Assembly: GCA_913030915.1 (NCBI GenBank)
Contig: CAJWEW010000015.1
Location: 1-34,468 of the forward strand
Direction: 5' to 3'
From: an uncultured Rhodobiaceae bacterium
Lineage (GTDB): Bacteria; Pseudomonadota; Alphaproteobacteria; Rhizobiales; TMED25
DNA length: 34,468 nt
Shown here: one piece after another, positions 8,161 through 16,462 of the stretch
How the letters are laid out: every line of letters starts with the position of its first letter
Numbering within the stretch: the stretch's first letter is position 1
Program-made: the position numbers and the translations under genes
Notes under the pieces: generated by a model
Told to the model about the DNA's origin: nothing
The model's database searches: none
What the model saw: only the letters and a program-made list of their open reading frames with translations

Positions 8161-9617
8161 TATAAAATTTTGTCTAAGACTTTAGCTGAGGAAAGGACTC
8201 CCGGAATTCCTGCACCAGGATGAGTACCCGCACCGACAAAATATAACCCATCGAAAACTTCGGATTTATTATGGAAGCGAAAATAAGCTGACTGTGTAAA
8301 TTTTGGCTGAATTGAAAAACCGGAACCATATTGAGTATTTAATTCATTCTCAAAATAATCCGGGGTTAGGTAAAAATCTTCAACAATATTATTCTTAAGA
8401 TCAGGAAGAAGATGCTCTTGCATCTTTTCTATGACTAGCCTCTTGAAAGTCTCTCCTTCACTTTTCCAATTTATGTTTGATCTATTATTGGGAACGGGGA
8501 CCAAGACATAAAAACAATCATGGTCTTTTGGAGCCATAGTTTCATCAGTTGCTGTTGGTCTATGAAGATAATAACTGATATCATGGTTCAGTTTGTGGTT
8601 ACTGAATATATCCTCAAGATGCTCTTTGTACTTTTTCCCAAACTTTATTGTGTGGTGTTGCACATTATCATACTTCTTCTTTGTACCAAAATAATACACA
8701 AAGAGACCCATGGAATATTCCATTCGGGCCATTTTTAGCTTAAAGAATGGGCTCTTATTTTGATTTTTTAGCATCTTATCATAAACAGATGGTGGATCTG
8801 CGTTACATACAACATTATCAGCATCTAGGCATTTACCATCTTTACATCTTACGCCCACAACTTTTCGATTTTGTACCATAAGCTCATCAACTTCATTGTC
8901 AGTGCGAATATCAATCCCTACTTCAATCATTAATTTCTCGAGAGCATTGATTATACTACCCGTACCCCCAATCGCGTAATGTATGCCCCACTCTTTTTCA
9001 AGGTACATTATTAATCCATAGATGGATGTTGTTGTGAATGGATTACCACCAACCAAAAGTGGGTGCATACTAAAAACTCTCCTCAATTTCTCATTTTTAA
9101 TGAATGAGCTAACAAGTGCATAGACTGATTTATAACTTTTGAGTTTCAAAAGTGCTGGAACTTGCTTCATCATAAACTGAGGTTTATTGAATGGGACATC
9201 AGATAATTCACTAAAACCTTTATCAAATATTTTTTTTGAAAAACTAACTAACTCTTTATAACCAGATATATCATCGCTGTTGAAGCTGGCAATTTGCTGG
9301 CTCATTCTATGCTCGTCACCATTGTAGTCAATGTAGGATTTATCCTCAAAAACGAATCTATACCAGATATCTAATGGGGTTAGTTTTATGTAGTCTTTGT
9401 AGTTCTTATCAAAAAGTGAGAATAACTCTTCAATCAAAAAAGGTGCCGTAATCACAGTAGGCCCCGCATCAAATGTAAAACCACCTTTTTTAAAAACCCT
9501 AGCACGCCCCCCAAGATCTGGGTGTTTTTCGATCAATGTTACATCGTGGCCTTTTGATCTCAACCTTAGAGCCGCTGCTATCCCTCCGAAACCTGATCCA
9601 ATAACTATTGATTTCAT
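8160..9617 (-). CDS. crtI: Phytoene desaturase (CrtI)
   Basis: MKSIVIGSGFGGIAAALRLRSKGHDVTLIEKHPDLGGRARVFKKGGFTFDAGPTVIT; C-terminal YFVGAGTHPGAGIPGVLSSAKV. Confidence 0.97.
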   Translation of the reverse strand: MKSIVIGSGFGGIAAALRLRSKGHDVTLIEKHPDLGGRARVFKKGGFTFDAGPTVITAPFLIEELFSLFDKNYKDYIKLTPLDIWYRFVFEDKSYIDYNGDEHRMSQQIASFNSDDISGYKELVSFSKKIFDKGFSELSDVPFNKPQFMMKQVPALLKLKSYKSVYALVSSFIKNEKLRRVFSMHPLLVGGNPFTTTSIYGLIMYLEKEWGIHYAIGGTGSIINALEKLMIEVGIDIRTDNEVDELMVQNRKVVGVRCKDGKCLDADNVVCNADPPSVYDKMLKNQNKSPFFKLKMARMEYSMGLFVYYFGTKKKYDNVQHHTIKFGKKYKEHLEDIFSNHKLNHDISYYLHRPTATDETMAPKDHDCFYVLVPVPNNRSNINWKSEGETFKRLVIEKMQEHLLPDLKNNIVEDFYLTPDYFENELNTQYGSGFSIQPKFTQSAYFRFHNKSEVFDGLYFVGAGTHPGAGIPGVLSSAKVLDKIL

Positions 9618-9745
9618 GAAAATACTGTTATCCTTGTAAGACCTTAAAATCCTTCGCCATTTAATTTTAACACATCCGATATCAGCTGACCATTCTATAT
9701 TTTTTTATAAAAATAGCTCTTTGCTCAGTTAACTGTTTTTAATAG

Positions 9746-11824
9746 CTAAAAATTATATATGGCACTGATGTTAATTTTATTTGTATTTGGCGCGAAGATA
9801 TCGCATTCAAATTGCGCATTGAGATCAAATAAATCGAGAGTTTTTGAAACCTCTACAGACGATGTCAAATCGGCCCCGCTCCCCTGAAGCGAGAGTGAAT
9901 ATTTACTATCATCTTGTGCTGAATAATTAGCACTCAATGAAAAAGTATCGTGGCTTTCGGAGTCACTTCTCTCCTCTCTTTTATAGCCAGAACTATATGT
10001 AAAACCATTATCATTTATGACATCAAGACCTAAATTTAGAATGATAATATCCGAGTTAATATTATCAGAGCTATGCGAATACTTCGTATTTAGATCTGAG
10101 GCGTAGTAATAGTCCTGGATATACTCTGAGCTAAATTCTTTTGAGTATTCCAATTTTAATGCCGGCAATAGCTGGACATCCCCGTATATCATTTTTTTAT
10201 CTAATTCCAATCCAAAAGACCCAGATAATGAATTAATTGACAGTGGGTCAAACTTGATAGCATCAACTCCAACCTCTGTGTACTCATCTAATTGCGTAAA
10301 ACTTGTATGAATTTTACCGTAAGGATATATATTCACATCTTCAGAGCCCATCTTTTTTCCAAATTTTAATGATCCAAAGATCTGGCTACCCTCTCTATCA
10401 CCATCGGTGGTAATTGCCCCGCGGACTCGATCTATGTCTGATTGAAGATGCCCGAAACCGATAAGACCGTCAATAAAGCTGTCATTATCAGCAAAATGAC
10501 TACCATATACTGACACATTTACGGATTGTGTAGAAATATTGGTGCCTTCGCTACCAATATCAACTCTGTCTTTAGCGATCCTTACTGATAAACCGAATAG
10601 CTTATTACTGCTAAGCCTTTTATCAAAGCCTAATGAAACACCATTTGCTAAAATGTCTTGAGAGGAAGATGTGCCAGTCTCGTCTATTTCCCCAATAGTA
10701 ATATCTGCATTAACCCACGTCGACCAATCATTTCCTTCGCTTCCCTGAAATGGAATATAATCGCCGAGATTTGGTATTGGTAAAATATTTGCAATATTTG
10801 CTATTTCAGGATTAGAGAACGAAATTCCAATATTAGCTGACATTTTCTCAGTGCTATCTAGCACTCGAGCGCGAGCAATTCGATCTAATATGATATCTGA
10901 GGTTTGTCGTGTTAACCTAATTGAACTTTTTATTTGGGCATCTATGAGACCTGCCTGATCTGAGGAAACATCCGACCTACAAATGGAGCTCGATGTCACC
11001 TGAAACGGACAACTCATCGTATATTCATAAACTTGTTTATTGTGAAAGCCCAGCGCAAACATCTTTGTTCCATCAGTGTTAAATGCTACTCCTTTGGGGT
11101 TATTCTCACCGTCTTCATCAATTTTAAAACTTCCGATATATATGGTATCCGTAATATTATATGCAGTCGGCATTGCATACTCGTTAACTGATCTATTACC
11201 CATAGCGGTGGTAAATATTCTGGACCCATCAAAATTAAATACTAAACCGGTTATTACACCATTTGTTGTCTCATAGGTTTCTGCAGAAACAGCACTTGAG
11301 ACATCATAGGAGATTGATAAGTCATAAGCTCTTATTGTAGCGTTCTCAGCAATGAACATCCTCGAGCCATCATCACTAAATGTAAAAGACTTTGGTTGAG
11401 TACCTAGACCAGCTATGGTGTGACTGTCATTAACCAGTGAAGCTGTTCTGACATCAAAAGGCGTCCCTAGATTATATTCAGCTATGGAGTCCCTATATCC
11501 CACGAGAAACATCTTTGTTCCATCAGAGTTAAATGCAACATCACTCACAAAGTAGCCAGCATTGTCTGTTTCGCCCTCAAAAGCTATTGTCGAGACATCA
11601 AAAGGAGTTGTTAGAGAATACTGTGTGACATTACGACCTTGCGTACCGGTGATATACATCTTATCTCCATCTGTATTAAATTCAAGCCCGGTAGGATATA
11701 GCTCTTTGTTGCTAAAACTTGCGCTCGTTTGTGAGTGCTCAGCTTCCGCGTAGGCTGATGAAATTGACAGAAAGTTAAGAATTACTAACAATAATAAATA
11801 TTTAAGATAAGTATTTTTCAGCAT
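9746..11824 (-). CDS. Secreted protein with N-terminal beta-propeller-like repeats and C-terminal autotransporter-type beta-barrel
   Basis: Signal peptide ending AYAEAEH; about five ~48 aa repeats (F(N/S)xDGxKMFxxG...VxEYxLxTPFDVxT); C-terminal ~350 aa alternating beta pattern ending in NISAIYNF (terminal Phe). Confidence 0.75.
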   Translation of the reverse strand: MLKNTYLKYLLLLVILNFLSISSAYAEAEHSQTSASFSNKELYPTGLEFNTDGDKMYITGTQGRNVTQYSLTTPFDVSTIAFEGETDNAGYFVSDVAFNSDGTKMFLVGYRDSIAEYNLGTPFDVRTASLVNDSHTIAGLGTQPKSFTFSDDGSRMFIAENATIRAYDLSISYDVSSAVSAETYETTNGVITGLVFNFDGSRIFTTAMGNRSVNEYAMPTAYNITDTIYIGSFKIDEDGENNPKGVAFNTDGTKMFALGFHNKQVYEYTMSCPFQVTSSSICRSDVSSDQAGLIDAQIKSSIRLTRQTSDIILDRIARARVLDSTEKMSANIGISFSNPEIANIANILPIPNLGDYIPFQGSEGNDWSTWVNADITIGEIDETGTSSSQDILANGVSLGFDKRLSSNKLFGLSVRIAKDRVDIGSEGTNISTQSVNVSVYGSHFADNDSFIDGLIGFGHLQSDIDRVRGAITTDGDREGSQIFGSLKFGKKMGSEDVNIYPYGKIHTSFTQLDEYTEVGVDAIKFDPLSINSLSGSFGLELDKKMIYGDVQLLPALKLEYSKEFSSEYIQDYYYASDLNTKYSHSSDNINSDIIILNLGLDVINDNGFTYSSGYKREERSDSESHDTFSLSANYSAQDDSKYSLSLQGSGADLTSSVEVSKTLDLFDLNAQFECDIFAPNTNKINISAIYNF

Positions 11825-11964
11825 TGAGTTTTTATCGTTTAATTAAAACTTAAAGCATTATTGATTCGTGTTGTAAAATTTCTGATATTTTGAGAGGGAT
11901 ATATGCAAAAAGCAATTGTGATATTCTTTAGTACACATCAATTTAATAATCATATTTTATTAAG

Positions 11965-12237
11965 ATGATAGTGGTATTTTATCCCAACGAGTTTGGGTTT
12001 TTTAGGTTGCAAAGGAAGATGCACTACTTATTCAATATCATAAGACTACTTGTGGTTTCGGCCGTAGTAGTATTTCTATTTGTAATAACCAGTGGTTTTA
12101 TTCTGCTTTTAGTAGTGATTGGGTTTATTTATTACAAATACATTACATGGAGCAAGAAAAAATGCTCGAGTTGTGGTCGCAATATCTACAAAAAGGAAGT
12201 TGTCTGCAGGTATTGCAACACAATTGATGATAGCTAA
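11965..12237 (+). CDS. Small membrane protein with C-terminal zinc-ribbon-like CxxC...CxxC (start uncertain; ATG at 12019 possible)
   Basis: Hydrophobic segments LLVVSAVVVFLFVITSGFILLLVVIGFIYYKY then CSSCGRNIYKKEVVCRYC. Confidence 0.6.
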   Translation: MIVVFYPNEFGFFRLQRKMHYLFNIIRLLVVSAVVVFLFVITSGFILLLVVIGFIYYKYITWSKKKCSSCGRNIYKKEVVCRYCNTIDDS

Positions 12238-12268
12238 ATAATGTAATTTGGGCGAGGTGAGTATGTTA

Positions 12269-12628
12269 TTACTCGTGCTCCCCGCCTGGATCTGTATCGT
12301 CTAGTTTGGTTTTGACACCATTATTCCAAATATAATTTCGTGTTCTATTTACAGAATGATATCCATTAACAAAGCTATACGGTCTCTTTTCAGCCATATT
12401 GAATGTTGCAACAGTGACAACGGTAGCCGCTAGAAATGCTGTATGTGCAATTGCGCTTATGCCAAATGCGAAAGCACTTTCGGCAATCATTACACCAAAT
12501 ACAACACTCCACATGAATGCTAATACTTGCATTACCATGTGTTGAACATGTAGGTCTGGTATGTTTTTAAGTGGATTATACCTTGCATCCATCACACCGT
12601 TCCATGAGTTATATATAAATTCTCTCAT
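12269..12628 (-). CDS. Small membrane protein of unknown function
   Basis: 119 aa, hydrophobic core MVMQVLAFMWSVVFGVMIAESAFAFGISAIAHTAFLAATVVTVATF with polar tails. Confidence 0.6.
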   Translation of the reverse strand: MREFIYNSWNGVMDARYNPLKNIPDLHVQHMVMQVLAFMWSVVFGVMIAESAFAFGISAIAHTAFLAATVVTVATFNMAEKRPYSFVNGYHSVNRTRNYIWNNGVKTKLDDTDPGGEHE

Positions 12629-12843
12629 CTTAATACCCCTTATTTATCGTAAACGTACGTCCAAGGTTTTTAAGACCTATTAAATTAATTGTCCGTAGTT
12701 TACTTATTATTAATTGTATATTTTACAAAATATTGGAACTCAAACATTGCTCGATTGTAAAATAACAACAAAGCCATAACGTTCATACTAACACCATGGT
12801 TCACTTCTTATAAAAGTTTTTTTTATTTGAAATTTATCTCGAT

Positions 12844-12926
12844 TGAGGAAATTCCTTATGCGCAGTCAGTTGAAATAAAAAATTCTGCCGAACCCATGGC
12901 CCAACTTTGCAAACTGAATTTCCTCA
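12844..12926. repeat. 11-bp perfect inverted repeat TGAGGAAATTC...GAATTTCCTCA flanking 61 bp in a noncoding gap
   Basis: Arms 12844-12854 and 12916-12926 read directly. Confidence 0.8.
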
Positions 12927-13000
12927 CGGATTCTACATCATTATATCAAACCCTGTTTGTTTTGCAATTCCGGATAGATATTACTGCCTGTAATAGCTAT

Positions 13001-13261
13001 CTACGCTATGAGAAATTCAAATTTTCCAAAAGCCCATATGATTAGTAAAAAAGGCGGAAATGCTGCTAAAAGACAAATAAAAATTATAAAAAACTGCTTA
13101 ATAAATAATATGAGAGTTTTATCATTCTTGTTTATTGACCATGATCGTTTGTCATTTTGAGACCATCTGATAAGTGGCAGCGCTAAATATTTCGACCAAA
13201 GGTAACACACAAGACCTGTCATGCACAAACTGATAAAAATATAAAAAATCCAATCCATCAT
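13001..13261 (-). CDS. Small two-TM membrane protein of unknown function
   Basis: 86 aa with two hydrophobic helices; same strand as neighbours. Confidence 0.5.
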   Translation of the reverse strand: MMDWIFYIFISLCMTGLVCYLWSKYLALPLIRWSQNDKRSWSINKNDKTLILFIKQFFIIFICLLAAFPPFLLIIWAFGKFEFLIA

Positions 13262-13282
13262 CTCAATTATAACAAGCAGATA

Positions 13283-13783
13283 CTAGTTATGGCTATCTTT
13301 TCCGAAAATATAATCACATCTTCCATGCGCAATACCGTGCGCGCCACAACTCGCTGCAAAACTATCTGGTTTGAGTTTTGGCTTTTGACCTGTTAGGCCA
13401 TATACATATCCACTTGCCTCTTTTGCCACACAATTACTTCCGAATTTAGGCTCAGTATTTATATCGAGGTGTATTTCAGATTTATATTGACCGATATAAG
13501 GCTGTAATTGTAGATAAGCCTCACATACTTTATAGGCCTCATTCATTAGCCGCATTCGGGGTTTACTCGCATTATTATCATAATCGATCTCACTTGAAGT
13601 ATAGTAGAATAATGCGCATCCACTGTTGGCGTTTTTGTGTATCGCGACAATCGTGGCGTATGTTGCGTGCCAGTTTTTGCCTTTCCACTTTCGAATACTA
13701 TCGCACCCAAAATAGATCCGTGTGCGACTGTTTAAACTACCCAGGGTATCGAGTATCTGCTTTATCTGATCTTCTTCAAACAT
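13283..13783 (-). CDS. RNase H-like protein, YkuK/DUF458 family
   Basis: RIYFGCDSIRKWKGKNWHATYATIVAIHKN...SEIHLDINTEPKFGSNCVAKEASGYVYGLTGQKPKLKPDSFAASCGAHGIAHG, matches remembered YkuK family pattern. Confidence 0.75.
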   Translation of the reverse strand: MFEEDQIKQILDTLGSLNSRTRIYFGCDSIRKWKGKNWHATYATIVAIHKNANSGCALFYYTSSEIDYDNNASKPRMRLMNEAYKVCEAYLQLQPYIGQYKSEIHLDINTEPKFGSNCVAKEASGYVYGLTGQKPKLKPDSFAASCGAHGIAHGRCDYIFGKDSHN

Positions 13784-13853
13784 TTATACTCAAATTTATA
13801 AAATACATTTATGATATTCAACTTTCTTGAATTTTTAAAAAACACAAAATTCT

Positions 13854-14303
13854 TTAATGGCAGGCTTTGTTATATTTCTTAAGTCTCCAATAGTTATATG
13901 GCCACGGTGTTAAAAAACCAACAATGAGCATGATAGGGACAACCCACCAAGTTAGTTTTGCTCCACCGGTAAGGAACCAATCGACTGAATTCATTGCAAC
14001 CTCCATTGAGACCATTGAGATAAAACTCATTCCCATTGCTGTTTTTATAGCAGATAGGAGATTAATCCTTTGGCGCATGAGGATGTAAGTTTCAAGTATT
14101 ATACTAGTCAGCAGACCATTAAAGATTGCAAGCAGCATGATGTTTAATGTCGGCCATGGAATTGCTGCATACTGGAAATATGCAATGGTTCCAAAATCGC
14201 CAATAGAGCACCCAATGAGGCACCATTTGGTGTTATTCGCACTTCTTCTCCAAGTATGTTTACAGTGCCAATCAATTTTATTATTTACAATTTCAGTCGT
14301 CAT
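13854..14303 (-). CDS. DUF4396 family membrane protein
   Basis: NTKWCLIGCSIGDFGTIAYFQ...GMSFISMVSMEVAMNSVDWFLTGG...FLTPWPYNYWRLKKYNKACH, characteristic of DUF4396. Confidence 0.75.
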   Translation of the reverse strand: MTTEIVNNKIDWHCKHTWRRSANNTKWCLIGCSIGDFGTIAYFQYAAIPWPTLNIMLLAIFNGLLTSIILETYILMRQRINLLSAIKTAMGMSFISMVSMEVAMNSVDWFLTGGAKLTWWVVPIMLIVGFLTPWPYNYWRLKKYNKACH

Positions 14304-14317
14304 TTAGAGGTGGATTT

Positions 14318-14623
14318 TTAACCCAAATCTGTACTGGTTAATTCAAATAGATCAACATGATCAATGCATTCATCCCATGTTGCCTTTGTAACAGGATTGC
14401 GACCGGCACAAAAATCAATCATGCCTTGTTCGTCATGTACGTGCACTTTGAACATAACATAATTCTTCATTGGTGATACTGATGGGAGCGTCTTCTCGAC
14501 ATGCGCGATTTGTCTTCGTGCACCCATTCCCTCTTCTGATTGCATGAAACCCATAAATTTCTCAAATAAGCCTTCACCTTCCTTAAAGAACGCGATTGCA
14601 AGCATTTCTTTTTCCATTGTCAT
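14318..14623 (-). CDS. Small soluble protein of unknown function
   Basis: 101 aa; HVEKTLPSVSPMKNYVMFKVHVHDEQGMIDFC could fit a dimeric alpha/beta-barrel fold, not certain. Confidence 0.55.
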   Translation of the reverse strand: MTMEKEMLAIAFFKEGEGLFEKFMGFMQSEEGMGARRQIAHVEKTLPSVSPMKNYVMFKVHVHDEQGMIDFCAGRNPVTKATWDECIDHVDLFELTSTDLG

Positions 14624-14716
14624 TTCCTCTTAGTTTGTAAAAAGTTACATTTTAAATATATGGTAGATTTACATAAAATACTAGTCGTTCAGTTAAGATG
14701 TTTAGCCTAGATTGGA

Positions 14717-15394
14717 TTAGTCGACTTGCCAATCAATTGGATCAATTTTATTCTCTTTTAGATATGTATTTGTTTTAGAAAATGGTCGTGAGCCAAAAAA
14801 TCCAGTATATGCAGAATAAGGTGATGGATGAGGGCTTCTGATTATCAAATTATCTACAGCATTTATAAATGTACATTTTTCTTGTGCTTTTTGTCCCCAA
14901 AGTATGTAAACAATTTTTTTCTTTTTTTGGTTTAGAATCTGAAGTACAGCAGTGGTAAAAAGCTCCCAACCGTAATTTGCATGAGAGCCAGGTTTACCAC
15001 TCTCCACTGTAAGTATTGCATTTAATAGTAGCACCCCCTGATCAGCCCATTTTGATAGGTTTCCGTGCCGTGGAATTGGTATACCGATGTCATTATATAG
15101 TTCCTTATAAATGTTTTGTAGAGATGGCGGGACCTTAGTCCCTTGCTCAACAGAAAAACTCAATCCATGCGCTTGACCATAGCCATGGTAGGGATCCTGG
15201 CCGATAATAACAATTTTAACATCATCAAACTTTGTAAGACTAAAGGCATTAAAGATTAGATGAGATGGTGGGTAGATATCTTTTCCTAATTTTTTTTCAT
15301 TTCTCAGATGGATACTCAGAGATTTCATGTAGTCTTTATCGAACTCATTAATAAGCTGCTTTTTCCATGAGCCTTCAATCTTAACGTTTGCCAT
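14717..15394 (-). CDS. ung: Uracil-DNA glycosylase, family 1
   Basis: VKIVIIGQDPYHGYGQAHGLSFSV, VLLLNAILTVESGKPGSHANYGWE, IIRSPHPSPYSAYTGFFGSRPFS. Start MANVK at 15394 preferred over 15415. Confidence 0.96.
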   Translation of the reverse strand: MANVKIEGSWKKQLINEFDKDYMKSLSIHLRNEKKLGKDIYPPSHLIFNAFSLTKFDDVKIVIIGQDPYHGYGQAHGLSFSVEQGTKVPPSLQNIYKELYNDIGIPIPRHGNLSKWADQGVLLLNAILTVESGKPGSHANYGWELFTTAVLQILNQKKKKIVYILWGQKAQEKCTFINAVDNLIIRSPHPSPYSAYTGFFGSRPFSKTNTYLKENKIDPIDWQVD

Positions 15395-15407
15395 CAGAAA
15401 CCTTGGA

Positions 15408-16448
15408 TTAACCAATTACCTCATCATTATTTGCTGCTTCCCCATAAACCTCAGGATTGAGAACATCAAAAGGCCTCTTACCAGCTAAAAATCTTTCTAT
15501 ATTATGAACTGCACGAAGAGCCATCTCATCCCTAGTCTCCCGTGCTGCAGAACCGATATGAGGGGTCATCACAACGTTTTCTAACTCAAACAAACCGGGT
15601 CTGGGGCCAGGGTTCGGTTCTGGAACTTCCGTTTCATAAACATCCAAGCCCGCACCAAGTATTTTCTTCTCTCTTAGTGCATTTTCTAATGCCTCCTCAT
15701 CCAATATTGGCCCTCTTGATGTGTTTATAAGTATCGATGTTGGTTTCATGAGCGATAGTAGGTCTTTGCCAACAAGCCCTTTTGTATCATTTGTTAAGGA
15801 CGTACATAACATGACAAAATCTGACTCCATGAATAAATCCTCTATAGCTCTAAATTCAGCATTACCCAAAACATATTCTTCTGCAGCTGATAACCTACTT
15901 CTTTTATGATAGATCACTTTCATATCACAAGCTGCTGCTCTTTTTGCGACCCCTGTTCCTACGGCTCCCATACCAATTATTCCAATTGTCTTACCATATA
16001 GGCGAGAGCCAAGGAAAGATGTTGATTGGTTTTGGGTCCATTTCTTATCTTTGAGATATTCATGGGCTTCAGGCAATCGCCAAGCCGTCGCCATAAGAAG
16101 CGCAAAGGTAAATTCAGCAGTTGTTTTGCTCACAAAATTAGGTATCCCGCAAAGAGGTACCTTTCTCTCTGTGCATGTTTTTTTATCAACAAACGTTGCT
16201 TTCATATGCATTGCTGATACTAATTTGAGAGGTTTTGCGGCCAATATTACTTCCCTATCAAACTCAACTTCTCCAAGTGCATATAGTATGTCTTTATCCT
16301 GTACCTCTTTGAGAATTTCATCATGTGGCATGGGGCCATCCGTGCCTTCATACATTGTTACGTCACCGAGAGCCTGCAGCTTTTTATATGCGACCTGTGA
16401 TATCTGTTGTGGGACAAAAATTTTAACCATTCCTAGCTCCTTTTTCAT
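15408..16448 (-). CDS. NAD-dependent D-2-hydroxyacid dehydrogenase
   Basis: [57 protein letters not shown]-like region, [17 protein letters not shown]. Confidence 0.9.
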   Translation of the reverse strand: [346 protein letters not shown]

Positions 16449-16462
16449 GTAATATTATAAAA

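Noticed and set aside
12827-13045. 72-aa plus-strand ORF in the noncoding gap
   Set aside because: TTG start, no clear SD, no family resemblance, overlaps the 3' end of a minus-strand gene; kept only as part of the ncRNA/decay question.
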